NCBI GenBank assembly: GCA_019752375.1
Contig: JAIEMG010000001.1
Coordinates: 1-48,394 of the forward strand
Length of the DNA stretch: 48,394 nucleotides
Reading direction: 5' to 3'
Origin: Gemmataceae bacterium
GTDB lineage: Bacteria; Planctomycetota; Planctomycetia; Gemmatales; Gemmataceae
Part shown: piece after piece, positions 9,057 through 17,512 of the stretch
Layout of the letters: the number at the start of each line of letters is the position of its first letter
Position numbering within the stretch: position 1 is the stretch's first letter
The notes under the pieces: generated by a model
What the model was told of the DNA's origin: nothing
What the model saw: the letters and a program-made list of their open reading frames with translations, nothing else
The model's database searches: none
Position numbers and translations under genes: made by a program

Positions 9057-9379
9057 ATCGCTACCGGGAAATTGTGCGCCGCCTGATCGAAGAGTACGCC
9101 GGGTACAAGCCGTCTCATGGCCAGATCGAAACTGAAGCCATCATCGACCGCGAGCACGACCACTACGAATTGATGCACGTAGGCTGGGATGGCACGCGGC
9201 GCGTTCACGGCTCCGTGGTGCATCTCGACATCAGTGGCGGCAAGGTCTGGATCCAGTACGACGGCACCAACTGGCCGGTGGCCGAGCAACTGGAAGCTGC
9301 GGGCATCCCGCGCGAAGACATCGTGCTTGCGTTCCATCCCGCCGAACTTCGTCCACTTACGGGGTATGGGGTGGGCTGA
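9044..9379 (+). CDS. xisI: XisI family protein
   Basis: 111-aa homologue of XisI, the obligate partner of XisH. The family pattern is clear: MDKLDRYREIVRRLIEEYA at the N-terminus, then HYELMHVGWDGTRRVHGSVVH with Gly-rich strands, and GIPREDIVLAFHP at the C-terminus. Its ATG lies inside the last codons of xisH, so the two are translationally coupled. The stop is only 10 bp from the stop of the convergent DUF11 gene. The molecular function of XisI is unknown. Confidence 0.92.
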   Translation: MDKLDRYREIVRRLIEEYAGYKPSHGQIETEAIIDREHDHYELMHVGWDGTRRVHGSVVHLDISGGKVWIQYDGTNWPVAEQLEAAGIPREDIVLAFHPAELRPLTGYGVG

Positions 9380-9389
9380 TTCGCATGTG

Positions 9390-11831
9390 TCACTGCGGCC
9401 GTCCGATGACTGACGCACCTGTCGCTGCCGGTGGTCCAGCGGGCGGCGCAGCCGGCCCCGGTCCAGCGGGCGGTGCGGCGGGTCCCGGTCCCGCCGGCGC
9501 CAGCGGCGGCGGTCCGGTCGGCCGCGGCCCCACGGGCGGCTGGTAGATGTTGGTGCTCTCTTCTTCCACCACGTCCGCGAGCGATTCGGCACGCAGTTTC
9601 ACGCGGAAGCGGACGTCGCCAACCTGCACGGCCTGCACTTCGACAACGTAGCTCAGTTTCTGGCCCGCGGGCAGTGAGTCCACAGCGGGGAAGACGACTT
9701 CATTGCCTCGGATCGTCGGTTGCGTCGGGCCGTTGGCGTTGATGACCTTCATCTGCGGCGGCACCGTGGCCTCGATCACCACCTTGTTGCCCGCTAGCGA
9801 GCCCTGGTTGAGCACGTCGATGCGATAGCTCGTCTTGCCGCCGACTTCCACCGGGTCCTCGGAGTCCTGCACTTCCAGGCGGAAGGCGGGCAGGCCGTTG
9901 ATCTCGATGCCCGCTTCGGCCTGCACCTGAATGCCGGGGTCGGCGGTCGCCACCGCCACGTTCAGCGCACGCCGGGTCATCTTCACGCAGTTGGTCTTCA
10001 CCTGCACGATCTTCTGCTCGCCGGGCTGGAGCGCGCCCAGGTTCCAGACGACGTCGCTGCCGGCGAGCGCGCCGCCCTGGCCGGCGCTGACGAAGGCCAG
10101 CTCCGCCGGCAGTTGATCGCGAACGATCAGGTTGTTCAACGGCGTCTCACCCGTGTTGGTAACGGTGATCTTCCAGTCGGCCGGGCGGTTCAGGTAGCGC
10201 TTTTCCGGACCGACCTTGTCGATGCGCAACTGCGCCTTCTGGATCACGACCGGATGCTCCGCCGTGGCGGTCAGGTTGCCGTCGGCGGTGGCAGTCACGC
10301 GGTTGTTGAGCCGGCCGGCCTGGCGCGGCGTCAGCGCGATCGGCACTGTCTTGCTCTCGCCGCCGGCAAGCGTGCCCACGGGCAGCTTCAGCGGGTTCGC
10401 GCGGGATTCGTGCTCCAGGCCCGGATCGAATTCATCGAGGAGCGTGACGTTGTTGGCCGGTCCGGTGCCCGGGTTCGTCACCGTGATCTCATACGTGAGC
10501 GGCATGCCGACGATGCCGGTCGCCGGTCCGGTCTTCTTCACCTGGAGCTGCGGCACGGTGACGTCCGTGGTCGCTTGCTGCTCGTCGCGCAGCCCGTCGC
10601 GCGTCTGCACGCTGGCCGTGTTGCTGACCGGCCCGGCCCGCAGCGCGCGGAAGATGACATTCACCGTATGCGACTGTCCGCCCTGGAGCCCCGCCATTGT
10701 CCAGACGAGTTGATTGCCCTGGACCGTGGCCGGCGGATCGGAGCGGATGTACTGCAAGTTCTCGGGAATCATGTCGCGCACCGTCATTTCCTGCGATTCG
10801 ACCACGCCGCTGTTGGTGACGGTGATCGTGAAGGGCACTTCCTGGCCGAGTGCCACCGCGGGTGCGGTGGTCTTCTTCAGCGAGATCTGCGGGCCCTGCC
10901 AATCCTTGCGCGTCTCGCCGCGGCCGATGATGATGCCCGATCCCGACGGCGCCGTCGGATCCGGCGCCCGGATGATCTCGACGCCGATGCGATTGACGCC
11001 GGGCTTGGGCTCCACCTGTGCCAGCGTGACGTGAGCGTTGCCGTCCAGGTCCGTGACGGCGACTTCCTGCTGGCTGCGGCGCGGCAAGAAGACGGCAGGC
11101 GGACCGTCGAGGATGGTGTACCGCACGCGGTAGTTCGAAAGCGGCCGATGATCGGTGTGCCGCCAGACCTGGGTCGTGAAGATGTGTTCGGTGCCGACAC
11201 GGTTGACGGCCGGCGGCGGGAAACGCCATTCCGCATCGACCCAGTGCTTGGTGACGAAGACCTTGTGGTTGTCCCAGTTGTAGATCTCCGGCGCGTAGAC
11301 GGTCATGTGCGTGTCGCCCTCGATCGCCGAGGAGATCACGCACCACGTCTGGCCCGGCCGGATGGTGAAGTCGTCATTGGGATCGAGGTTGCCGCGCTCG
11401 ATCGTGTGTTCCTTGTAGTCGGTATAGCTGACCGCGTACCGGTTATCGACCTTGTAGCCACGCCCCGAGAAGATGCCGCTCTCGTCGACCTCGACAATGT
11501 TGCCGACGCCTTCGAGGATCCACTCGACTCGCCGGCCGCGCCTTGGTTTGCCGTTCTCGTCGTAGATGGTGGCAATGAAGACGTGCTGCGTCTGCACCGG
11601 GTTGGTCGCTTCCATCGGCCGGCATTCGAGGCGGCAGGCGTGGCGGTCGAAGTTGTTGAAGTAGGAATGGCCGCCCGGCTTCGCGTGCGTGCGGATGATG
11701 TCGCCGAAGGGACACCAGTTGGGGAAGTAGCTCGGGTTGTGCGTGACGCCGAAGCAGCCGGACAGGGAGCACAGAGCGGCTGCCAGCAGCAGTCGTCCGA
11801 GCAGGTTCCGAATTCCCTTGTCCGCAGCCAT
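9390..11831 (-). CDS. DUF11-repeat lipoprotein
   Basis: Large exported surface or periplasmic lipoprotein, 813 aa. The signal sequence ends in the lipobox LSGC with Cys26 the lipidated residue. Residues about 30-320 are a beta-rich region with Ig-like text. They are followed by at least four DUF11/CARDB-like beta-sandwich repeats, recognised by recurring phrases such as VPFTITVTNSG, LTYEITVTNPG, WKITVTNTGETPL and SYRIDVLNQG. The C-terminal 45 residues are almost only Pro, Gly and Ala. I preferred the ATG at 11831 because the signal peptide starts there; no strong ribosome-binding site is seen. Such proteins are common in planctomycete envelopes and probably structural or adhesive (inference). 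Confidence 0.82.
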   Translation of the reverse strand: MAADKGIRNLLGRLLLAAALCSLSGCFGVTHNPSYFPNWCPFGDIIRTHAKPGGHSYFNNFDRHACRLECRPMEATNPVQTQHVFIATIYDENGKPRRGRRVEWILEGVGNIVEVDESGIFSGRGYKVDNRYAVSYTDYKEHTIERGNLDPNDDFTIRPGQTWCVISSAIEGDTHMTVYAPEIYNWDNHKVFVTKHWVDAEWRFPPPAVNRVGTEHIFTTQVWRHTDHRPLSNYRVRYTILDGPPAVFLPRRSQQEVAVTDLDGNAHVTLAQVEPKPGVNRIGVEIIRAPDPTAPSGSGIIIGRGETRKDWQGPQISLKKTTAPAVALGQEVPFTITVTNSGVVESQEMTVRDMIPENLQYIRSDPPATVQGNQLVWTMAGLQGGQSHTVNVIFRALRAGPVSNTASVQTRDGLRDEQQATTDVTVPQLQVKKTGPATGIVGMPLTYEITVTNPGTGPANNVTLLDEFDPGLEHESRANPLKLPVGTLAGGESKTVPIALTPRQAGRLNNRVTATADGNLTATAEHPVVIQKAQLRIDKVGPEKRYLNRPADWKITVTNTGETPLNNLIVRDQLPAELAFVSAGQGGALAGSDVVWNLGALQPGEQKIVQVKTNCVKMTRRALNVAVATADPGIQVQAEAGIEINGLPAFRLEVQDSEDPVEVGGKTSYRIDVLNQGSLAGNKVVIEATVPPQMKVINANGPTQPTIRGNEVVFPAVDSLPAGQKLSYVVEVQAVQVGDVRFRVKLRAESLADVVEEESTNIYQPPVGPRPTGPPPLAPAGPGPAAPPAGPGPAAPPAGPPAATGASVIGRPQ

Positions 11832-11967
11832 GGATCGATCCCAGAGGCGGAGCCTCGGCCCTTCCGACACTCCATGCCGGGGAGCGTGTATACGCAATCG
11901 CGGTGGGATTACAAGGGGAACCCGCGGGAAGGTGGGTAAGGAGTTGGAGTTGCGAAAGTCTAATGGC

Positions 11968-12357
11968 TCAGGGTGCCAACCTTACGTGTGGGTACGCCCG
12001 AATGAGCCGGTCCGTGGTAACCAACGGACAGTCGTAGAAACGAGCGGTGGCAACGATCATCTGGTCGGCCGGGTCGCGGTGGAAGGCGCCTGGCAGTTGA
12101 GTCGAGCCAACGGCCACCTCCGGGGACAACGGTAACAACTGAACGGGCGGCTGGAGCGCTTGCGCCAGCCATTGATCGAGTGGCACCGCAAGTTGCAGTC
12201 GGCCTAGCTCGATCAACTTGGCCACTTCCCAGCACGAGATCGCGCAGACCCCCAAACCGTTGGCGGCTTCTGCCTGAATCAGGGCCGCATAGTCCGAAGG
12301 CAACTGGCTTCCACCATCCGCCCACCAGACCCAGATGTGAGTGTCAAGGACGATCAC
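11968..12357 (-). CDS. PIN-domain toxin, VapC-like
   Basis: 129-aa PIN-domain ribonuclease of a type II toxin-antitoxin system. The acidic residues expected for Mg-dependent RNA cleavage are present: Asp in VLDTHIW, Glu in SCWEVAKL, Asp in RDPADQMI and Asp in TTDRLI. The GTG at 12357 overlaps the antitoxin stop as GTGA and gives the canonical N-terminus (M)IVLDTH. An ATG at 12372 would add five residues and a longer overlap. The toxin is probably intact and held in check by the upstream gene. Confidence 0.87.
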   Translation of the reverse strand: MIVLDTHIWVWWADGGSQLPSDYAALIQAEAANGLGVCAISCWEVAKLIELGRLQLAVPLDQWLAQALQPPVQLLPLSPEVAVGSTQLPGAFHRDPADQMIVATARFYDCPLVTTDRLIRAYPHVRLAP

Positions 12358-12566
12358 CGCAGGGCATCCCATTCGGTTTCCGCGACCGGTTCCGTGGGAC
12401 GATCGTACCGGATGACGGTACCTCGGATCGAGCGTGCGGCTGGGTCCAGAGTTGCAATGGGTTGGAGGAGCACCTCGACCGCCTGCCCCGCTCGGAAGGG
12501 AAGTCGGTCAAGCGTCAGCTTTCCGTCTTCGGCCAGGACGGCTTCGATTCGATGGGCTGGTGTCAT
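12354..12566 (-). CDS. Antitoxin of the PIN-domain pair (AbrB/MazE-like)
   Basis: 70-aa protein immediately upstream of the PIN toxin. The N-terminal half (IEAVLAEDGKLTLDRLPFRAGQAVEVLL) fits a swapped-hairpin AbrB/MazE DNA-binding fold. The C-terminal tail is acidic and likely wraps the toxin. The ATG at 12566 has GGAGAA at a good distance. Family placement rests on this short pattern and on gene order. Confidence 0.75.
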   Translation of the reverse strand: MTPAHRIEAVLAEDGKLTLDRLPFRAGQAVEVLLQPIATLDPAARSIRGTVIRYDRPTEPVAETEWDALR

Positions 12567-12791
12567 TGACAGTTCTCCACGGGCCTAGCTAAGCGAGCGA
12601 CATGTTCTAGCGATGTTCTTGGGACCAGCTTGCCTGCCGATGCCGACGCAGAACGTGCAGGATCAAACGGCTGACCTCAGGTGCGGACTACGCCGTCGCT
12701 CTATTATTCCAACTCGGTCGGTGCAGAACAACCAACTCCTGATGGGCCGGAATGACTATTAGGAAGGCTCAGCGTCAGGTAGAATGAGAGG

Positions 12792-12994
12792 ATGACTTGC
12801 AAAGCCAAGCAACTTCGGGACGAGACATTGCAACTGGCGCTGGTTGAGCGCATCGCTTGGACTCCAACGACGGGGAAGCCTCCTGGGACGTGGACATTGA
12901 ACAGTGGATCGCCGAACTGGATCAGGGCACGGTCAAGCCGATCCTATGGGCCGAAGCGAAACGCAAGATCTTCGGGGATACGGATATTGTCTAG
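12792..12994 (+). pseudogene. Frameshifted addiction-module antitoxin remnant
   Basis: The first 23 codons from ATG 12792 read MTCKAKQLRDETLQLALVER, like the N-terminus of the small addiction module protein family. The frame then breaks near 12858. From 12860 a different frame reads DSNDGEASWDVDIEQWIAEL, then a stretch ending PILWAEAKRKIFG, and stops at 12992-12994. This matches the family C-terminus (about 70 aa, ending W-x-E-hydrophobic-K/R-R-I). A small deletion around 12858-12860 explains both halves. No RelE-like partner is visible downstream. The assignment is from remembered family pattern, not a search. Confidence 0.65.
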
Positions 12995-13087
12995 AGCCGC
13001 CGGCTCGCCAAGAAAACCAGCAAGTAGCAAAAGTTGAGTTGGAGCGCGTCATTCTGGCCTTACCCTCGGTTAGAAAAAGACCCACGC

Positions 13088-13852
13088 ATGCCGATTCACG
13101 ATTGGACGCGTGTCGATGCCGGCATCTTCCACGCGTTTCACCACGACTGGATCACGGAGATTTCGCGCGCCCTGAACCGTGGACTCTTGCCGGCTGACTA
13201 TTACGCGCTGCCCGAACAGATCGCAGGCGGCCTCGGGCCGGATGTCCTGACCTTGCGCCGCCCAGGCGGCAAGGGGACGCACCCGGAGATTGAACCGCCC
13301 GGCGGCGGATTGGCGCTGGCCGTGGCGCCGCCGCGTGTCCGTATACGGATGCGCTCCGAAGCAAACCAGTATGCGGCCAAGGCCAAGGCCGTCACGGTTC
13401 GTCACGTCAGCAATCATCAGATCGTGGCGATGGTGGAGATCATTTCGCCGGGGAACAAGAACAATCAAAACGGGCTGAACGCGTTTGTGCGCAAGGCGCA
13501 CGAAGCGCTCGCAGCAGGGATTCACTTGTTGCTCGTCGATTTGTTCCCGCCTGGCCCGCGCGATCCGCAGGGGATTCATCGTGCCGTCTGGGGAGATGAC
13601 TGCGGTGCGGATTACGCACTGCCCGCGGAAAAACCGTTGACGTGTGTCGCTTACGTGGGTGGTGCTGGTGCGGAGGCTTTTATCGAACCGGTTGCAGTCG
13701 GAGACGCATTGCCCGAGATGCCGCTCTTTCTGACGCCCGACCTTTACGTCCTGGTGCCGCTGGAATTGAGCTATCAGCCTGCCTGGGAGGGGATGCCGGC
13801 GTATTGGCGCGACATGCTCACTGCGCCGGAGCCCAGGGACGCGCCAGGTTGA
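13088..13852 (+). CDS. DUF4058 family protein
   Basis: 254-aa member of DUF4058, a family frequent in cyanobacteria and planctomycetes with unknown function. Typical elements are the start [21 protein letters not shown], the central [21 protein letters not shown] and [14 protein letters not shown]. The VEIISPGNK strand resembles the ExK strand of PD-(D/E)XK nucleases, a suggestion only. The ATG at 13088 gives the standard N-terminus. It follows a decayed antitoxin and a VapBC-like pair, in a stretch that looks accessory. Confidence 0.85.
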   Translation: MPIHDWTRVDAGIFHAFHHDWITEISRALNRGLLPADYYALPEQIAGGLGPDVLTLRRPGGKGTHPEIEPPGGGLALAVAPPRVRIRMRSEANQYAAKAKAVTVRHVSNHQIVAMVEIISPGNKNNQNGLNAFVRKAHEALAAGIHLLLVDLFPPGPRDPQGIHRAVWGDDCGADYALPAEKPLTCVAYVGGAGAEAFIEPVAVGDALPEMPLFLTPDLYVLVPLELSYQPAWEGMPAYWRDMLTAPEPRDAPG

Positions 13853-13870
13853 CTCCTGGGAACGAGGACG

Positions 13871-13886
13871 ACCGCCTCACGGCGGT
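13871..13886 (+). terminator. Candidate terminator after the DUF4058 gene
   Basis: ACCGCC and GGCGGT form a 6-bp stem around TCAC, followed by TTTCG. The U-run is short, so this is a weak candidate. Confidence 0.4.
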
Positions 13887-13944
13887 TTCGCGGGTCGGCT
13901 CATCTCGCCTGCGGACTGGCTGCCTCCGCGTTGGACAAATCCTC

Positions 13945-13972
13945 TTGAAATCTCTTTCCACGTTGCTACATT
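13945..13972 (+). promoter_or_regulatory. Candidate sigma-70-type promoter for rpsO
   Basis: TTGAAA (13945-13950) and TACATT (13967-13972) are spaced by 16 bp, about 75 bp upstream of the rpsO start. No other good -35/-10 pair was seen in this gap. Confidence 0.45.
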
Positions 13973-14048
13973 CACTAAAGTTCAAGAGTGTTGCTGCTTT
14001 AAGGTTGTCCTGGCAGGAGACGTACGCGCGAAGGGAACGAGGATTGCA

Positions 14049-14318
14049 ATGGCGATCACGAAGGACCGCAAGACAGAAATTATCGATCAGTACCGGCGCG
14101 AATCGACAGATACGGGTTCGCCCGAGGTGCAAGTTGCCTTGCTCACGGCACGGATCAATGATCTGCATGAGCACATGCGCACGCACAAGAAGGATCATGC
14201 CAGTCGGCGCGGTCTGCTGAAGATGGTCAGCAAGCGGTCCGGCCTGTTGACGTACCTTCGCACCAGGGACCGAACTCGCTATCTGGCGGTCATCGGTCGC
14301 CTCGGGTTGCGCAAGTGA
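14049..14318 (+). CDS. rpsO: 30S ribosomal protein S15
   Basis: 89 aa, exactly the usual length. Signature segments are [22 protein letters not shown] and the C-terminal [22 protein letters not shown]15 binds the 16S rRNA central domain and bridges to 23S rRNA. The ATG at 14049 is preceded by GGGAACGAGGA. It lies directly upstream of pnp, the order conserved in most bacteria. Confidence 0.98.
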   Translation: MAITKDRKTEIIDQYRRESTDTGSPEVQVALLTARINDLHEHMRTHKKDHASRRGLLKMVSKRSGLLTYLRTRDRTRYLAVIGRLGLRK

Positions 14319-14327
14319 GTCCCCTTC

Positions 14328-14355
14328 AAGCCCACGAACCGCGGTTCGTGGGCTT
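14328..14355. promoter_or_regulatory. rpsO-pnp intergenic hairpin
   Basis: Perfect 28-nt palindrome with two 13-bp arms (starting AAGCCCACG) around GC. There is no U-tract. In Escherichia coli the same gap holds RNase III-processed hairpins through which PNPase autoregulates; the position here suggests a comparable processing or attenuation site, by analogy only. Confidence 0.65.
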
Positions 14356-14417
14356 GGCCGTTCACCTTCCGCTCGTATCGGGCTTCCTGCCGGCCGTTTC
14401 TCTGAGAGGAATGTCCC

Positions 14418-16667
14418 GTGCAGGCATGTCGTGTGGAACGTCCGTTTGGCGCGAGTACCCTGAGCCTTGAAACCGGAAAACTGGCCAAGCAGGCCCATGG
14501 TGCCGTTGTCGTCCGCTATGGCGACACCGTCGTCCTGGTCGCCGCGGTGGAGGGCTCCCCGATCCCGGGGCGCGATTTCTTCCCGCTGACCGTGGACTAT
14601 CGCGAGAAAACCTACGCGGCCGGTAAGTTCCCGGGCGGCTTCATCAAGCGCGAAGGCCGCCCCACCACCAAGGAAATCCTGACCAGCCGGCTCATCGACC
14701 GGCCCATCCGTCCGCTCTTTCCGTCCGACTACATCAGCGAAGTCCAGGTCATGGCTTCGACTCTGTCGGCCGACCGGGAAAACGATCCGGACATGCTGTG
14801 CATGATCGGCGCCAGCGCCGCCCTGCACGTGTCACAGATTCCCTTCCTCAAGCCCACCGGTTCCGTTCGCGTCGGCCGCATCAACGGCGAACTGCTGGTG
14901 ATGCCGACACACACGCAGCTGGAAGAAAGCGATCTCGATCTCGTCGTTTCCGGCACGCGCGATGCCATCACGATGATCGAAGGCTTCGCACGCGAAATGA
15001 ACGAAGAGCAGATGGCCAATTCCATCATGTACGCGCACAAGCAGATCGTCCAGGTCATTGAAATGATCGAGGAACTGCGTCAGAAGGCCGGCCTGGAACG
15101 CAAGGTGCTGCCAGCGCCCGCCGCGCCAAGTCCTGCCTTCGAATACCTCAAGCAAAAATACTACGAAGAGTTCAAGACGAAGAAGCAGACTTCCGGCAAG
15201 CAAGCCCGGGCCGATGCGATCAAGGAACTGCACGAGAAAATCAAGGCGGACGTCCTCCCGGAAGGCGGCGAGCCGAAATTCCCGCCGGAAAAGGTGTCGG
15301 CCGCGTTCCATGCCCTGGAAGAGCGCATCGTCCGCGACCTGATCATGGAAGGCAAGCGGATCGACGGCCGGACCTCCAAGCAGATCCGGCCGATCGTCTG
15401 TGAAGTCGGCGTCCTGCCGCGCACGCACGGTTCCGCCATTTTCCAGCGCGGCGAGACCCAAACGCTGGTGACGACCACGCTCGGCACCATGGCCGACGAG
15501 CAGCGCGTGGACGGCCTCGCCGACGAGTACAGCAAGAAGTTCATGCTCGACTACAATTTCCCGCCGTTCTCCGTCGGCGAATGCCGGCCCATCCGTGGGC
15601 CGGGCCGGCGCGAAATCGGCCACGGCGCCTTGGCGGAACGCAGCCTCAAGGCCGTCGTCCCCAACCCGGACAAGTTCCCCTACACGATCCGCGTCGTCAG
15701 CGACATCATGGAGTCCAACGGCTCCAGCAGCATGGCATCCGTTTGCGGCGGCACGCTGTCCATGATGGACGCGGGCATTCCAATCTCGGATCCCGTCGCC
15801 GGCATCTCGATCGGCCTGGTCAAGGACGGCGACAAATTCACCCTGCTGACCGACATTGTCGGTGACGAGGACCACTTCGGCGACATGGACTTCAAGGTCG
15901 CCGGCACGGGCCGCGGCATCACCGGCATCCAGCTGGACCTCAAGATCGATGGCATCAACGAGGAGATCATCCGCGGCACACTCGAGCAGGCGCGCGAAGC
16001 GCGGCGCGAGATCCTCAAGTCGATGCTGAGCACCGGCCTGCGGGCGCCGCGCGGGGTCATCAGCGAATTCGCCCCGCGTCTGTTGACCGTTCGCATCAAT
16101 CCCGAAAAGATTGGCCTGCTGATCGGCCCCGGCGGCAAGACGATCAAGGGCATCCAGGAGAGCACCGGCGCCAAGATCGACATCAACGACGACGGCACGG
16201 TCTACATCTCGCACATGGACGCCGCCGGCGCCGAGGCGGCCAAGGGCAAGGTCGAGGCGCTGACTCAAGAGGTCCAGGTCGGCAAGGTGTACGACGGCAA
16301 GGTCACGTCGATCAAGGAATTCGGCGCCTTCATCGAGATCCTGCCGGGCCGCGACGGCCTGTGCCACATCAGCGAACTGGACGACAAGTACGTCGGCCGC
16401 GTCGACGAGGTGTGCAAGGTCGGCGACCGGATGCAAGTAAAGGTCATCGCCATCGACGACCAGGATCGCGTCAAGCTGTCGCGCAAGGCACTGCTTCGCG
16501 AGCAGAACCCGCGGCCGGCCGGAGCGCCCGACGACCGTCCGCCGCCGCGCCGCCAGGACGACAGTGGTCCTCCGCGTCGCCGGGAGAGTGACGGCGGCCG
16601 ACGTGGCGAAGGCGAAGGCCGCCGCCGCGAACCGCCGCCACCCGCAGACGACGACGGCCCACGCTAA
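14418..16667 (+). CDS. pnp: Polyribonucleotide nucleotidyltransferase (PNPase)
   Basis: 749 aa phosphorolytic 3'-to-5' exoribonuclease of the RNA degradosome. Two RNase PH-like domains (about 1-220 and 310-540) are linked by the alpha-helical domain. A KH domain ([20 protein letters not shown]) and an S1 domain ([20 protein letters not shown]) follow. The last 55 residues are a charged, Arg/Pro/Asp-rich disordered tail beyond the usual end, a possible RNA- or partner-binding extension. The start is GTG at 14418 with AGAGGA about 9 nt upstream, giving the N-terminus V-E-R-P-F-G. Co-transcribed with rpsO. Confidence 0.98.
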   Translation: MQACRVERPFGASTLSLETGKLAKQAHGAVVVRYGDTVVLVAAVEGSPIPGRDFFPLTVDYREKTYAAGKFPGGFIKREGRPTTKEILTSRLIDRPIRPLFPSDYISEVQVMASTLSADRENDPDMLCMIGASAALHVSQIPFLKPTGSVRVGRINGELLVMPTHTQLEESDLDLVVSGTRDAITMIEGFAREMNEEQMANSIMYAHKQIVQVIEMIEELRQKAGLERKVLPAPAAPSPAFEYLKQKYYEEFKTKKQTSGKQARADAIKELHEKIKADVLPEGGEPKFPPEKVSAAFHALEERIVRDLIMEGKRIDGRTSKQIRPIVCEVGVLPRTHGSAIFQRGETQTLVTTTLGTMADEQRVDGLADEYSKKFMLDYNFPPFSVGECRPIRGPGRREIGHGALAERSLKAVVPNPDKFPYTIRVVSDIMESNGSSSMASVCGGTLSMMDAGIPISDPVAGISIGLVKDGDKFTLLTDIVGDEDHFGDMDFKVAGTGRGITGIQLDLKIDGINEEIIRGTLEQAREARREILKSMLSTGLRAPRGVISEFAPRLLTVRINPEKIGLLIGPGGKTIKGIQESTGAKIDINDDGTVYISHMDAAGAEAAKGKVEALTQEVQVGKVYDGKVTSIKEFGAFIEILPGRDGLCHISELDDKYVGRVDEVCKVGDRMQVKVIAIDDQDRVKLSRKALLREQNPRPAGAPDDRPPPRRQDDSGPPRRRESDGGRRGEGEGRRREPPPPADDDGPR

Positions 16668-16687
16668 CTCGTGCCTCTGAAACGTGA

Positions 16688-16728
16688 AGTCAGGGACCAG
16701 CAATCCACCGTATTGCTGCTCCCTGACT
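16688..16728 (+). terminator. Hairpin after pnp
   Basis: 17-nt arms AGTCAGGGACCAGCAAT and ATTGCTGCTCCCTGACT (one internal mismatch) flank a 7-nt loop, 20 bp after the pnp stop. The trailing sequence is CCGTTT, not a clean U-tract. Likely terminator or 3'-end stabiliser. Confidence 0.6.
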
Positions 16729-16734
16729 CCGTTT

Positions 16735-16797
16735 CTGATTCCTGATTCCTGGCTCCTGACCCCTGACCCCTGATTCCTGGCTCCTGACCCCTGATTC
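16735..16797. repeat. Nine-copy heptamer tandem repeat
   Basis: Nine consecutive 7-bp units of consensus CTGRYYC (variants CTGATTC, CTGGCTC, CTGACCC) run without a gap and end 3 bp before the histidine kinase start codon. The copies group as a higher-order pattern in which the CTGATTC-CTGGCTC-CTGACCC triplet occurs twice. This resembles short tandemly repeated sequences of cyanobacteria. Confidence 0.85.
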
Positions 16798-16799
16798 CC

Positions 16800-17489
16800 G
16801 TGTTGAACGAACAATACGTGGAGCTGGCTGAGCTGGCCGGCGGCTTTATCCACGAAATCAAGAACCACCTGAGCACGCTGGGACTGAACCTGCAGCTCCT
16901 GGCGGAAGACTTTCAGGATCCCCAGTCGCAGCGCGAGCGACGGGCCCTGGAACGGGTGCAACGCGTCCAGTCGGAATGTCAGCGCCTGGTCGACGTCTCC
17001 AATGACTTCTTGCGCTTTGCCCGCGTCAAGGACCTCGAATGCGTCACCACGAACCTGGGCGCTCTCATCGAGGAGATGACCGATTTCTTCTCTCCCACCG
17101 CTCGCCAGGCGAATATCGACATCAAGTGCTACATCCCCGCCGACCTGCCGCAGGTGAGCCTTGACGGCGATCTCTTCAAACAAGCGATCCTGAACCTCAT
17201 GCTCAATGCCCAGCAAGCCATGGAGAACGGCGGCGAGCTGACGATCCAGGCGGAGAAGCTGGCGGACAGCGCGGCGATCGAATTGAGCCTGATCGATACC
17301 GGCCAGGGAATGACCGACGAGGTGAAAGCAAAGGTGTTTCGTCCGTTTTTCTCGACCAAGCCCGGCGGCAATGGCCTGGGCTTGCCGACGACACGCAAGA
17401 TCGTTCAGGCTCACGGCGGCACCATTGCGGTGCAGAGCGAACTCGGCCGTGGCACCAAGTTCACGATCCGGCTGCCGATCGCGCGGTAA
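16800..17489 (+). CDS. Soluble sensor histidine kinase lacking a sensor domain
   Basis: 229-aa histidine kinase core. The H-box is GGFIHEIKNHLS with His18 the phosphoacceptor. The N-box is NLMLNA (Asn136), G1 is DTGQG (166-170), the F-box is FRPFFSTK and G2 is GGNGLGL (189-195). No transmembrane, PAS, GAF or HAMP segment precedes the H-box, so any sensing must come from a partner. No response regulator is in the window. The start is GTG at 16800 (or TTG at 16803), right after a heptamer repeat and with no purine-rich ribosome-binding site, which is unusual. Confidence 0.85.
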   Translation: MLNEQYVELAELAGGFIHEIKNHLSTLGLNLQLLAEDFQDPQSQRERRALERVQRVQSECQRLVDVSNDFLRFARVKDLECVTTNLGALIEEMTDFFSPTARQANIDIKCYIPADLPQVSLDGDLFKQAILNLMLNAQQAMENGGELTIQAEKLADSAAIELSLIDTGQGMTDEVKAKVFRPFFSTKPGGNGLGLPTTRKIVQAHGGTIAVQSELGRGTKFTIRLPIAR

Positions 17490-17512
17490 TCGACAGCCTC
17501 GCGGAGAATTCC

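Noticed and set aside
12595..12790. Possible toxin remnant next to the decayed antitoxin
   Set aside because: A minus-strand fragment ending near VSRLILHVLRRHR looked like a toxin tail, but it is too short and unmatched to support.
14832..17414. 860-codon open frame on the minus strand opposite pnp and the histidine kinase
   Set aside because: It lies antisense to two certain genes and its translation is low-complexity His/Arg/Leu/Ala text typical of a GC-rich shadow frame.
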